Positions 23,601-38,600 of a stretch of DNA of 64,000 bases are shown piece by piece. Numbering within the stretch: position 1 is the first letter of the stretch; every line of letters starts with the position of its first letter. The notes under the pieces were generated by a model. It did not search any database, was not told the DNA's origin, and saw only the letters and a list, made by a program, of their open reading frames with translations. The DNA lies in NCBI GenBank assembly GCA_000226015.1, contig JH153375.1, positions 195,329 to 259,328 on the forward strand, in the 5' to 3' direction. The position numbers and the translations under genes are program-made. This DNA comes from Mnemiopsis leidyi (Eukaryota; Ctenophora; Tentaculata; Lobata; Bolinopsidae).

Positions 23601-26600
23601 ACACAGAAAGCTGGGTAAGGGAGAGTGTTAACTTTACTTCGTTCTGAAATTCTGATATCGTGCAGGTTAAGTACGCTCATTTGAAAATAAAAGATTGTTT
23701 GATAACTTATTATGTTTCTAGCTCTAGTTTGTCGACCATGGACAAAGCACAAAAAACCTAGCCATAAAACTGTAAGAACTAGATATCAAAGAAAAACCAA
23801 ACAAGAAACGAATTTGGGCTTCAACACATTTACGGCAGACTACTTTAGACATGTATCCTCAGTAAATTTCAACTAAAACTAGGGTACAACTTTGTTGTCT
23901 GGTGGCAAGAAAGATTTAGAATTAAATTGAATTGGATTCTAATTTGGCACATTCTTTAAAAAGTATGTTCAGGATTACAGTAAGCTTGGCCTTGTTTAGA
24001 TATCTGCTTTAAGAACGGGCATAATGAATAAGGAATAATTCCGAAAAATCAGGTTCGTTAAATAAAATTCCGGCTAGGTTGGGCCAGAATTTAGTTGTTT
24101 TTTCTCCATCATACTGAAGTTCTAATTAAGGAACGTCATACTCATAGGTATACTGTATACTATTTAGGCTGAAAAACTGACGTGGAGAACTTCAGTTTCT
24201 CGATGCGAACTTGGAACAAACTTCTATTGACTTGACTTGCGTGACACCACTGCACTTACGACTGCCTTATTCTTAAAACAAACGTCGTGCATCAAAAATA
24301 ATTTGGATGTTGCAATTTGAACCTTCGTAAATGCGCGATTCTTAGCCGCAATGTTTTAAAATAGTATAAGCCTGACAGCAAACTGCTTAAACCGAATTTG
24401 AATCCTGCTCTAAACTTTTTGAAATAGACGTTGTCAGATACATTTGAATCGTATATTTCATAACATTTGTTAATAATACACCACAAGTTACTAACTCGAA
24501 AAGACGATGAACTTTAAAATAAAAGCGTTTAATGCGTATCACACAACCATGATTTGTTTATAAAATGTCAAAAATGTGTTTGGGCTCGGTCGTGTGGACG
24601 ATTTTAAGAATTTCAAAAACGAGTTTCGGCGACAAATGGGCTAGTCACCGAGCAAGGTCGGTCATAAAAAAAATTATGTAGTCTGCCGCGCTATTTGTCA
24701 AGCCTTTTATACTCCGATGGTCCATTTCACAAGAGAATTAACTTGGCTGCTGAGTGTATTTTTGGTTGTAACAAGTTTGGACCCTAGTTTTACGGCGATA
24801 CCACACTGACTAAGGTTGATTCTGCACTAGTGGTCAGGTGATACCTCATACCATGGTCAGGTGATACCTCATATCATTGGACCTAAAGGCGTAAAAATCT
24901 CATCACAATGACATACTGTATTCGAAAAGTGTAAAATTGAACTTAAACACGCACTTATTAATTATTAATTATTCGTATCTTACTTATAATTTGTTATATA
25001 TTATACCCTTCCTCAGAAAACTGTTCCTTATTCATTATTTATTGAGAAATCGAGTCATACTTTGTAGATTTATTAAATGTAAAGCAAAAGGTTGCACTAT
25101 AATTTACTACTGCATGCTATATACAATACCAGACTAAATTGGATAAAAATTACAAGTCTATCATAAATCTGTAATGATTTGATTGTAATGAAACTTATAT
25201 CTGATTTTCAATTCCTTCAGTTGCTGTATACTGTATAGTTTAAAGCCATAGATTGCAATTGTAATAATAATTCACGATCAAAACCCCTAATAGACATGTT
25301 GGTATTTAAAGAAATAATTGTAAGATTTTGCATCTTTACTTTTTAGGAACGTAAGGTCGGATTAAAGTGTTTGTGGTCGTATGCAGAGAGCCGTAGGTAT
25401 AGGGACCGACCGGTCCAGGATTTTGGATCCACGAAATGCATCGTTCCCACTCTCTACGAAATGCCGAAAGATAGCAGGTCCGATTATTTCATATCAAATA
25501 TTTAGCTGGTCGGGCCTTTGAAGTTTCGTTCCTAGGTAGAGCTCGATTATTTATATGGATATTCTGCACTGTCGGACAAAAAAGGCTTAACTGATTTTTC
25601 TGGAATTATCCTTGTCTATCTCACGACACGCACTCCGACCGGACAATACAAATTTTAAGTTGTCACTTGTCGTTAAACCGCTATGACGGGTTTTCAGTTG
25701 TCGTATCTTATTTTCAGACCCAGTAGCATTGCACTTTGAGTTTTGACCATTATTCATATCGTTTTATTATGGGGCCGGCCTTTTTTAGTAGAATAAGCTT
25801 ACTATCATTGTCTTTGGGCAATTGATAATAATTAGTTATCGTCCTACACTCAATGCTCATTATACGGTAAGAGCGCTTCATCTCATGTGTACATGCTTTT
25901 CGTTTTGGGGCAATGGGGGCAAGATACAAAAAGATCGTTTCCTTTGGATATTTAACAATAAAAATCTGTTCGATTTATACAATAAGATTACAAAGGAAGA
26001 TATAAAGAAGGATCAAAATGGATGTTTATCGGGCGATTCATATTGAAACCAAACGCCAATCTGCATATTATTGCAATTTTAAACAAATGTTATACAACTA
26101 GGTATAGGCTGCGACCCAGTAATCTAATCGTAAGTTCATGCATATTTCAAACCTGTGCCAGACCAAACCAGTCCTTGAAGTTTGCTCAAATAAGGTTCAT
26201 ACGGCAATATTGCAATAATCTAAGTGTTTGAACCATGAAACCAGCTCGAGTAACGGACACATAAATCAGATAAATCTTCCCGAATCCCGCCCAATAACTA
26301 ATTGATCGTAAACAACAAACACCCATTTAATTTATCGTTAACAACGAAATTATTATTGAGCTTCTCATTTACTAAATCACCCTTTCATCCAAACACACAT
26401 ATTTTGATTGGGGCACGTACACTATATGGCCTATTCATAGAGCCCTAGTATAATAAGATAGTGTTTGTTAATAGTAGTTGTTGAAAGTATTATTTAATAC
26501 TTTCAACAACTACTATTAATTAAATAATTTGAGTACAGTATCAGTGTTCCGATGAAGCTGTTGTTACAGAGAAATTAATCAACCAGTAATCCCTGTCTTC

Positions 26601-29600
26601 TTTGTCCACCTGCTAAGCCGAGAAGAACTATTAAACTTAAATTGATTTATCATGCGGCTAATAAGTAACAGACCAATCATTAAACTTAAAGATCGTTTTC
26701 CTTGTCCAATCAACGAGTTGCATTCAGAGGATAAAGAAAATTTCCCTTGTATTATATTACGATATGCGACTCTTAGACAGTGCCCCATTGAACTATCTAT
26801 TTTTTGTTATGTATAGCTTATGGAGGATCGTATTAATTATTCGTGTTTTGAATCTTAAAAATTCATTGACGCATTTCAAAACGTGTCGGATTTTTACTTT
26901 ACCCTAATGAAATCTGCTAAAAATTACGCCGGGTTTAAACATGTAGTTTAACTTTGCTCAATAGGACCACAAAACGTAATGTTTTAACACAGCCGGCTTA
27001 AAATTCTCAACAAGCATTTTACTTCGAGCTATTAATCATACAAGTCCTGTGAATCGATTAAATCATTTTACTGAAGTAAGAACTATTCGTGCAGCTTTAT
27101 GTGTTGCCATGAAGGGCCTCATTACTTTTCTAAGTTTGTGTTTATCTACATAAATTTACAGGGCTCATTATTCGAAACATACCAAGGTAAACTAAATTGA
27201 AAATCTATATCAATTTCAAGATCCAATGCAATTCTTTAAAGTTGTTAGTTTATGTTTTCAGCGATAGTACTGCTATTCGGGTCACGATGAGTAAGGATCA
27301 ATAAAATAGTTTAGTTTTTAGAAATCAAAAGCTGATATAGTTAAATATGCATTAATGCATTTTGCACTTGCTTTGCCATAACAGTAAAAACTGCCTATTC
27401 AAAATATAGTTTAAAAATGAAAAAAATCAAATAAAGGTCCGGGATCACATCAATGACGGTTTACAGTATAGTAAAGTCATTTCACAGCGTTTCGGTAGCT
27501 TAGATGATTCAATGTTCCTAACCGACCACCGCGCCGCTGCAGTGCAATTCAAAACATATTCCACAGCTTAATTTTTCGAGAAAGGCAAGTTCAATCACAT
27601 CAAGTTAACAGGAGTCATTCGGCGTAAATGAAAGGTAAACAAAGTTAAACAAGTTTAATTCCGTCAAGATGCTGCACAAGAAGATGCATGCTGGTCAGCT
27701 TCAACGATCACTGTGTCTACAAGCTCCTCCTGCTGAACTCCCTCATCGATCGATGCGTCGACAAAGCCATTGATAACTGATCCTAGCTCCGCGAAATGAA
27801 CTGTTTCTCTGACTTTGATTGTAGTATGTATGGTTGCGCCAAGCTCACCTTTAAACTTCACGATGTAACTGCACTGGTCCTGTAGATGAAGTCTCGTTGT
27901 TTTTTCCTCTGGAAGTGTGCTATCTTCGATCTCCTGGACTTCTGCCAAAACACCGAGGTGCAGCATCTGTTCTGTCAAGTAATCCGGACGTTTCTTCAGC
28001 AGAGCCGTGTGTTGGAAATCTGGAAACTTGGAAATTAGGTGAGTTATGACAGTTGTATTTGGGTCACCGAAAATAAAGTACTTTTGCTTTTCTGGGTAAG
28101 AGACATATGAGGATGGGTCGAGACGTTGAAAACGAGGCATATCAACAACTTTGAACGTAATCATGTTCCCAGCAGGATCGTTGAAAAACCTCATGCGGAC
28201 TTCGATGCCTTTACGATGCAACAAGTCGTAAAGATTCAGCTTGAGGGAGCCTTCCTTGGGATGAACTCCCTCTACGGTTTCAAACACGACTGGCTGCCCA
28301 TTCTGTTTGCAAATCAATCGGTACTTCTTCACCATTTCTTTATCAGAATTGGACATCTGAACCTTTATTGATGCCTGATAGTGATGCTCAAGAATATCGC
28401 TGCAGGTCAGGTATTCGAGGTAAATTGTGTTACTTTCCCCCAGGCTATCTTTTGAATCGCAATGGACAAATCTGTGGGGCACAATCTCATCTTCTATGCG
28501 GCCCATGGCGTTCAATACAATATTTCTGAACAAGTCTCCTATTTCAAAAGCGGATTCGTTGGATTGCCATGGATTCATGCATGTATTTACCATCACATTT
28601 AAATCTTCTTCACCTAGGTATAAGCCAAGTTTCTTTTTAAAAACTAATAGTCCTTCTCCGTGCGCCTTGGCGCCAAAGGAAGATTGCATCAACATTAGAG
28701 GGACACGGCTTGAATCAGACCCAACAAAAATGTTCATAGCGTCGGAAAGTGCTAATTGAAGCTTGTTACACTTTGCGACGTCTTTGTTACCTTTGAAATT
28801 TACCACAAACGTGTTAATCATTGTATCAGGGCCACATAAGGTAAGGAAATCCTTAGCTTCTTTGCAAAGAAATATTTCACTTAACGGCTTGTATGCGATT
28901 TTATCCATGACTAGCTTCTTAGCACTTTCAACGTCATATCCTTCAGGGACGTCTTGTAAGGGTACACAAACGAATGGGTCATCGTCTCTAGCCACAGTCA
29001 GCCACATGGCATAAAACAGCTTAGATATTGATGTACACTGGCCTAAAATACGACCATAACCGAAGTTGCTGAGTCCAATCACTCTGTGAGACATGAGAAT
29101 CCCAGCGGGGGCTGCCCCTGGCTTAGAACCTTCAACTCCAAATACACTCAGATTAGGATCATCGTCGCCGTTCATGATGACGGCACAATAGCTGGTAGCC
29201 AGAGTTAACCGCATTTTACTATTGCGGTAACACAGGGCACCTCCAGGATATGGACAAAAGCCAGATTTGTGTGGGTCGATCGTTATTGTGTCGGCCAACT
29301 GGATATTCTCGTACTGCTCTTGAACATAAGGGCTTAGCTTGCAGTATGGCACAAATCCGTCGGTTTTGTTAATCAGTATTTCGTCCTCAACAGGTGCGCC
29401 GATGAGCATGGTCTTGAAGTATCCGCCCCATGCAGCATCGGCTAATAAAGCAAAGTTGAGTCCTTTGTTTTTAAAAGACTCTCTCAACTCATACATTGCT
29501 TTTATGGGGTCTACCGCGGACTCTTCCGTGGAACCTATCACTGCAATTGAAGCGATAACCGGCCTCTCTTCGTTAAGACACCGTTCAAGAACTTCCTCAA

Positions 29601-32600
29601 GGTGTTTTAAATTTTGCCTAAAATGAGTGTCCAAAGCTATTGGGATGTTACTGTCGTATCCGAGACCCAGGAGGGTCCCAGCTTTAGACCACGAATAGTG
29701 ATTATTTGCCGGGCACGTGTACACTGGAGAATGATTAAGATTGTGTTTTCTGAAAAAGTTGAGCATTCCTATGCTCATGATACTCTCAGCCTTAATAATG
29801 CAATGTATTTTAGAAACCTCAACTGTACCAAGGCTCTGCATCTTCTCGTATATTCTTTGCTCCAGATCACAGATTTCATCTACATCCATGTTCAGTAGCT
29901 GCCATGTTGTACATTCACCGAGAGCGGTCTCTTTTCTGCACTTCTCATCTTTGTTGTACACTAATACTGGAGTTTGGAGACCGATCTCAACTTGTTCTTT
30001 TGATACACAGGATCGTATTTCGCACTTTGGATCTTCATTCATCAGGGCTGACTTGACAGAAAGTGGGAGGAACTTCAGGTTTCTTGACGCCCAGAGCGCT
30101 TCTATGTTAGCCACTGATCCTCCGCTGGTTATGTGGCCCCAAGACAGTGGCCCTTTCCTTCTAGGATTGATATTGTATCCCAACATGTCACACAGCTGCT
30201 GAGCGACCTGGTGTTCATACAATGTGGTAACTGGACTGGCAGCTGAGTCCACATTGTTTTGATTAAACAGCATGGCTGTCATGTAGCCTAACAAAGAAGG
30301 CATGGTGGTATCCCAGAGCATATGGGCTTGATAGCGGGGAGAGAAGAAGGGAGTATTTCCAGCCATGTCTTCTTGCATCTTCATCAGGCACGCTCTAGTG
30401 TCCTCAACCTCACTCAGATACGGGGCAGACCTCTTGATCTCTTCTGTTAAGTACTCAGGATCCGCCGGAAAGTAGTTTTTCCTCAGTCGAACATGCTCCT
30501 CAAAAACTTCCTGGAAGATGCTCATAAATACGTCAGCGTTTTCAGCTCGTGGGCCAAGGAACCAACCACCGAGAGCTTTCCACGGATCTTCGTATACATC
30601 TCCTATAGGGGCATGGCCTAAGGGCATACCTTTACTGAACGATAAGAATGTTGTTAGATGTTCATGAATTTAATGATTATTCATATAATGATGAGGAATA
30701 TGTACGTAGTAATAATTCTGCGTTAAAGAAAAGCTGAAAAGTAGCTCACAAGACAGTGACACAAGAGCAAAAATTGCTTTGCATGTGGAAATAATAGAAA
30801 TTTAGAGGCAAAATCTCAACCTATACCAATAATTTGACTACATTCTGGTTTTAAGCATGCTGAGTTTTTGTTTCTCGTTGCGAAAAGCGCCACATTAGGA
30901 TGCATAATTTGATTGAGGTTAAATAAACGTGTTTTAAATGCCAAGTGGAGACCTCAAATATTTATTAAAGACCGCAAGACAATTCAGCTCTGACCAGAAG
31001 CATCAATATCTGGAGATATGATTGGTCCCAGGAGAACACGTAAACAGCAGACCAGCGTTATTTTGCAATCAGATGTAATGCCAGAAGAGAGCAGGAAGAT
31101 TTAGGGAAGTGAACAACTTGTTTCGCACTAGGAGACTGTTCGAGTTTGACCAAATTTTTAATGCAAGACCAAAAAGACCCGAAAACCGAAGTCCTCTAGC
31201 TTGGCTCAAGAGGTCACCTATTTTTGGAAAACATTAAGATTATCAGTATACAAAATCAAAAGAAACACAGTGCATACAAAATGAGTATTACTCACATCGA
31301 TCCAGCACGTAAAGCACTGGAGCACTGGATTCCACATAGAATATACCTAACTTTACGTATATTAGGTCAATATTGTGATCTTGTTGCCCGTTTATATTCT
31401 CAGCAAGCATTAGCCGAACACATTTTCAGAACATTTAGCCATCATTAATCATGTATGAGTGACGAAAGAGAATTGCAGGAAAAGGATACCAAAAGCCCTA
31501 CACCATATTCTTGTATTAATTAAACTTTCGCCACGATTTTTGGTAATCTTTTTTTGCCGTATTCCTTTGTATGCCTGACTTCCAAGATGGTATTACAGCA
31601 TTAATTAAGAATTCAATTATTCAAGACAAGGGCACGCGTGACAGAATACTGTGTTCAACCAAATGACGATGCTAAACAAATCTTGTTAACTTCGACGATC
31701 CATTTGAAAGATAAAAACACGGTAAATCACAGTTTAGGAAAACTGAAACAATGCCACACCCCCTAAAAGAAGCAAACTACAGGAAAACTAAAAGGCAGTC
31801 CAAACAAATCTTTACTAAAGCATTACAAATTTTGTAACTCAGAACCACTCCACAGCCAGTGCGTGGTCACAATGAGACGCTAAAACATTACGAGATAGAG
31901 AGAAATCGGACGTATCGACCTGGAAGCAGACATGATTTTGGATATAAGAGCCACTGCACCAGATGATCTGCGCCATTAAAGGCTAAAGTGCTCCCGACTT
32001 TATTTATCGAAAACTCGCCATCTTTTCAATTGTGATGCTTTGTATTATTGATGGTCATGATGTTGCGAAAAGCAAGAGATTTTGCATGGCTTGTCGCTTT
32101 TGGGCCAAGAACGCGGCAAACCTTATAAATATGGCAGTACAACATACCTGACTATATAATAACCTCTTTAAGTCTCAGTTTGAGCGAACCTTAGCATATG
32201 AACATTAGAAATAGCAGTGTCTGTTATGTGAGTAAGTTTAGGGATGGAAAAAACACCCGCAAAAGGACATTCCGTCACAATCAGTTCTCATTTATACAAA
32301 AAGTGGTCCAAGATAAGTTGCTCGAATCAATCTTCGCCTGGCCAATGGTCACGTCCCAAAACAACTAATAATTCATAATCAGGAGAAAATATGCTTAAAT
32401 CCAAACTGCCATGTGTAGAACCTACAACCTCGCTTTAACATTACAGAAAGGCCGATGAAAGGCAAGTAGGCTTCAAACCTTCCTATCAATTTGCCAATGC
32501 AAACAAACACATGAATAGGGAGGGAAGTCTGGACTGATGATTGATCAGATAAACTCGATGCATCACAGCATCGCGATAAACTGAACGTCATCTATAGTAA

Positions 32601-35600
32601 TGACTGTTAGTGTGCCGCTATCACTCATCATTTTAGATGAATGCGACTGAGAAAATCAATCTTATTAGATATCTAAAACAGATTGTGAAATTGGGAAGTG
32701 TGGACCAGTAATTCGTGTTAAAGAAGGGGAACAATACTTTGACACTTAATCTAGTGATCGATCAAAACTAGGGAAATAACTCGAAACTTAATCTAGTGAT
32801 CGATCAATACTAGGGAAATAACTCGACACTTTATCTAGTGATCGAACAAAAACTAGGGAAATAACACGACACTTTATCTAGTGATCGAACAAAAACCAGG
32901 AAAAGAACTCGACACTTCATCTAGTGATCGAAGAAAAACTTCTTTTCGCTTTGAAAAATTAAACCTGCAGCACATGAAAAAAGTGGGAAAAACCTCCTAA
33001 ACTTTGATGTTGAAGTCAGCTGCTCAATTCGTTAGACAAGTTATACATTATTCATGTTAACCGTATATATAATGCATGGAAATGTAATAAACAAAATGAA
33101 TAGCAAGTATTTGCGCAGCGATGAATGTTTAAGGAACAATTTCCTTTCCGTTTCTATATATGAAACTGACTATTTACTACTTCCCAATGCTTTTGATCAC
33201 TATGATTTTTTCGAAAAAAAACTCTAACATGGACCTGGTGAAAGTAAAGAGAAATGAACGTGAATCACAACAGACTGAACCATCAAACATGCTTAAGATG
33301 ACAGGGCCGGACCTCGTCATGGTATCCTGTAAATATATTGATTTATAATTACCGACAGACCACGTCTTGTGTTTAAAACTAAAACAAGAAATTTAAAATG
33401 TGCTCTTAAACACTATTTCGACAAATTGAATACTGAACAAAGACAGTTGTTTTCTCGAACAATTTGGCTTCAATGAAAATTAGTCTAGACGTCAGATTTA
33501 ATAGCAGGGGAAAAGAGGTACGGAAATACCTACTCTGACACGAACTCCGAAATTAATTAGCGAAAAGTGATACCGCATAAATTAACATAAATTATGCCAG
33601 TATCAGTTTTTGAGGTACCATTGGAAAGCCAATAAAGTGCAGAGGAAAATTAAGATTTATCATCAACACAAGTTACAATATATGGACAGCTCTAACTTGA
33701 ATGAGTCCAACTCGAATTAAATTCCATCATTCGGACAAGTTATTTTAATCTAAACCTAAACTAAAATCTAACGTGAATTAGAATATTTTGGAATCCAAGC
33801 GACAAAAGACAATTACTCATAGGTATCAGTTTTAAATCGTATCCAATAATGATGCAGCGTATTTTATATTATTTTCTTGGTCGACTTAAATTTCACAATT
33901 TATCAAATTTCTGACAATAATTCATCCCCGCAAACCCCTTTGAATGGCGAGGACTAAAACCGACGATTTAACTTTACTGACGAACTCTTCAAATTTCAGG
34001 AGTCAACTCAGTGAGCAACCTCAAGATACGCCTATACGCCTGGCCCAACTGAGAGGACGGGCCCTTCGCTTGATCCCTAGCAGAGAGCCAGACAAAGGGT
34101 AGAGACAGCTGCTTTAAAAATAGGACCTGTCGGGCAGTAGGCTCGGTGGAATTTTTATTCTCTGACAATAAACAGGTCACGCACTACAGCATGGAAAATA
34201 TTCAATTGCTCCATCAAAAAAGCTCAGACCAAAAACAATCCCCCTTCCCCGATATAACTAATTGATGAATGAAGTATGGGTCACGTGAAAAGAGTGAGAG
34301 TAACGTGAAGTGAGATGAGCACGTGATCATACCACGTTAGAAGTCCGATGGTTTCCTGGGTGAACTTCCTGGTTGAATTTGTGAACAGAACTGATATGGG
34401 GTGGCCGTGATTTTTGCATGTGATTTGATAATTGTAACACGTATGAGAATGGCAATAATATATTTCAATATGAGATATGGTACTATAGGGGTGAGTCAGG
34501 AGTGATAGTTAAAGCAGTTCATACTCAAGCAACCCTGCTATAGATAGAGGTGAAGCTCGCCTTTCCTATGATAAACTTATGGAGAGCAACTGTTTTAACC
34601 TCATGATTACATTGTTCACCAATCAGTAATGGAAAATACTGCCACGTGAGAACGGTCCCTTTCCCGTTATTCAGTCATTGCATTAAATCAGGTACAAGGC
34701 TTACAAGTTATAAGGCTTACAAGTTACAAAAATTATGACTAAAATATTAAATAAAACATAGATTTAGTTGATAATTATCTTAACTGAATGATCGGATAAT
34801 AGTTTATGAGTCGCATTAAAATGATTAATACTTTCAACAATTACGATAATACAAATAATTTGAGCGTTATGTCCTGAAGACAGTGTTGTTAGCACACAGA
34901 AATATATATAGATGGATTGATATTAAAATCCTATTTCTATTACTCGAGTCAAGAAGAGAATAACAATAAACCACGTTAAACTCAGTTGATAATTACATAG
35001 ATTTTGTTTAACTGTACCATTATAAAAACAAAGATGAGATTGGACGTTCGCATAAAAGTAAGATAGATTTTTGTAGCGTATGTATTAAATAAAACACCAA
35101 ATTGTAGGTTGACATTTTTAACATTCCACAATATCTTGTGACTGCGGTGTTTCCTAACACAAAAACAATTTTTTATCTGCCAGGAAATCTATTCGCTGAA
35201 ACAAGTAAGGTTTCGTCCCAGTTTCCGATATTTATTACGTCTACTAATAATTTGTTATGTCTGTTGAATAACCACAAAAACCAGTGCACAACGATTAGAA
35301 TTTAAAACATAAGATGGATAAAATTGAAAACAAAAATATAGTTAGACATACAAACATAAAGTATGGATAAACTCTTAATTTGTGTAAACTACGGTTAATA
35401 ATGATAAATTTTTAAAGAAGCTCTTGATTGTATCTGCTATAATATTCTGCCATTCTGGTCACGACCTCAGATCTTAGCATGTGCAATGCAACCAGTAACT
35501 GGGAGCAGTTATTCAGGTCGTATCAAACCGGACAAAAGAAAAACGAGGCAGTATCTTAAGTCGATTTTCTTGGCACCTTGCTCTTTTAACAGTTAACCTA

Positions 35601-38600
35601 GGAGCGATAATTTTCGGTAATTTTTACCTATAACCAGAAAAATATATAAACCAACTCGAAAACACGAATCTCGGCGTTTGCATTGATGTTCGACTTTAAA
35701 AGTAAGGTGAAGTATTAAGTAAGTAATCACGTGGTAGTTTAAAGATGGCGCAGTAAAATTAACATTTCTAGAAGTTCTGTTGTTCAATACAATTATAAAC
35801 TTTATATGCGGTATGGTCGGTTCTACCAATGATTAGGTCCTTCTACCGCTTGTTGAGAAGTTTTAAATTTCCAAATTTTAAGTTTGTTTTAAAAATCACG
35901 TCTGGACACAGTGGTGGCGTTTTCTGAACGACAATGTTGGAATGTTAGGGGACGAGAAATTTTCATAATTAGGAGTGCTGATGACTCCTTTTATTTACAT
36001 TGTCATATTATTAATGATATTTCTTTCCTTAAATAGAATTCTTGATTTAACTGAGTTTAATCATCTCTACAGGTTTCAAGCAAAAAATTAAATCACAAAG
36101 GCAGAACTTATTCTTTAAAACGTAATCGGAAGTAAATTTTGGCCCACTCTGTAATACCACTACTGGAAATAGTAATACCACTACTGGAAAGTGTAATACC
36201 ACTACTGTAAAGTGTAATTAATTGTAAATTAGCAAAGTAATACCACTACAGTTGAGTAGTATTATTAATGACATGGCAATGTGAATCAGTGATTGACGTA
36301 CCAACTTAAGAAATTGTAGACTTTAGAGCAAAAGGAACTAGGAACTGTTTTATCGAAGTTTTTCAGCTTATCTTATTTTACTTCATTTATAAGATTTAAG
36401 AAGTATATAGGTAGAGCAACTTTACTATTTATCGATATCGAATAACTTTATTATTCAACCTAGTCCCACCGGAGATATGCAAATTAATTACTTTTGATGA
36501 TTATAAACGAATAATACGAAAAACGAACCATGACACTATTTCGAAGATTCAGTTTCCTTATTTGCAAGCTAAACAGATCTAGATATATGCAAGGTATTCT
36601 GTACCTGACCACCACCACCGAACAAAATTTAGCAATTACTATTGAGCAGCAACAGAAAACATCTTATATATCATGCGCGTGACCTGCCATGATCGACCAA
36701 TTGCCAATCAACGTTTTTTATTGAAAAGCTGTGAAATGTCATCAAACCACGTGTCGCAAACGAAATTAGAGGCATCACAGGGTGAACCGTGAAAACCAAA
36801 ATTAGTATCAAGACAAAACCAATCTAGCATCAAGACAAAACCAATCTAGCATCAAGACAAAACCAATCTAGTATCAAGACAAAACCAATCTAGTATCAAG
36901 ACACTATAACCATTAACCACGTTTCCCACAATAGGGGTCAGGAGGCGATTTCATGAGGGGCAGAAAGTGTACAGCTATATTGGTCATTCAAATCAAGTGG
37001 TAGGTAATGTATGATATCTTCTACTTTTTTATGCGATACGGTCATGTATAAAATACGAAGTTTTTACATGAGACTATTGGTATTTTTATTTTTGACCTGA
37101 AGTAGAATTCTTGCTCTGTAATATTATTATCCGACAAATCATTATCAATATGCACTAACCAAACAAACAACAGGCACTGCAAAATGAAAACAAATCAGTT
37201 CTCTTAGAAGACAATCTTAAACAATAGAGACAAGAGTCGCGCAGTTTGTTGAGGTTTTTCAGATAACTTAACTATTCGCAGTATCTGTTTTTTTATCTAA
37301 CTCGACTAGCGATTGAAGATCAGGTAATTAATTAGAAACTAAGGAATACTAATTAACTAACATAAGCTATCATAATCTTATTAACAAGAGATAAGTTAAC
37401 GGCTAGACTTCCACCTCACTATCGACAAAGGCACAAGAATTGCAGCGGTAGTCAAACAAGGAACGAAATCGTCAAAAAGTAATCCGATTATACTATAATA
37501 ATTGACGTTCCGAAGTTAACAAGATTACTACTGCCTTCTTACCGGATGATTACTCTGAATAAGCAGAACTTCCTTGATAGATCCAGACGTCATACAGTCA
37601 CTATTGGAGGCTATGTAATGTTATGATATATCTTATATCTTGTTTGGCTGATTCAAAACTTACTCTGCCACCAGAAGGTAACCTATACATAGGTGAAAAT
37701 AGAAATGACATTTTCGCCCTCTTTCAGCTTTTTATCCCCAGAAATTAACGGTACAGGTCCACGTTATTCAAGGTTCAAAAGACAATATGCTACGGTTATG
37801 ATTACCGCATAAGCTTTGATAGAGCGATGTGTAAGATAGAATTGAAGCAAATTCGGGACTGGCTGGCTCACTGACGTCGGGCATCCTGAGTCTGACACAA
37901 AGAAATCTCCAACTTTTCTAATGGTTTATCTAACAAGACAAAGAGACAAATCTCTCGATCTCGGTCCACATCTGATTTGACATGAATAAGGTAGGCTCTA
38001 CAACAGACAGACCAGAACCAATTACCCGGTAGGTGAATGGTATCAGACGAGGACGGGGCGACTTGTCATGAGTACCACAACGGTTTTTAACAAAATATTT
38101 GGTACTCAGCACCTGGTAGAACGCCAGTAAGAGTAGGTACAGCTCTGACATTCTAAATTAAAATGGAGCTGACTATTATAAGTATTTAAGATCGAATTGT
38201 TGTAGCAATCTGCAGCTGTAAAAGTACGATTAAATGTTAAAACTGTAAGGAGCAGATGTTGGTTGTTTAACCGGGCAACCGGCACCTTCAGCCGTTTAGG
38301 GATGGCCTATAGTTCCCTTTTCAAATAATAATAGTCTCTGAGACTTAAACTATTGTTTATTTCACTTTTTTGGCCGAACGGAAGAAAAAACTTTTACTCT
38401 TTGAGTCCTTGAACACGAAAATTGTAAGGAGCTCACAAAAGTGTATATCAAGGGTTCGTGTACAGTACGTATCCCGGACTATTGACAATTCTATTTTGCC
38501 GCTAACACGCACAATCCTATAACATGCTCTATGGCCAGAGACACTCATAAGTCAGATGTATACCATGTGGCTGTAAGATTTTTCAGACAAAATACCAACA

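Noticed and set aside
20745-23647. Many plus-strand frames (up to 185 codons) opposite decarboxylase copy A
   Set aside because: They are antisense shadows of a conserved coding sequence, with no family similarity and unrelated boundaries; the same happens opposite copy B.
20720-30627. Bacterial contamination as an explanation for the intronless decarboxylases
   Set aside because: They are flanked on both sides by exons of one intron-bearing animal gene whose phases match across the interval, and their base composition does not stand out clearly.
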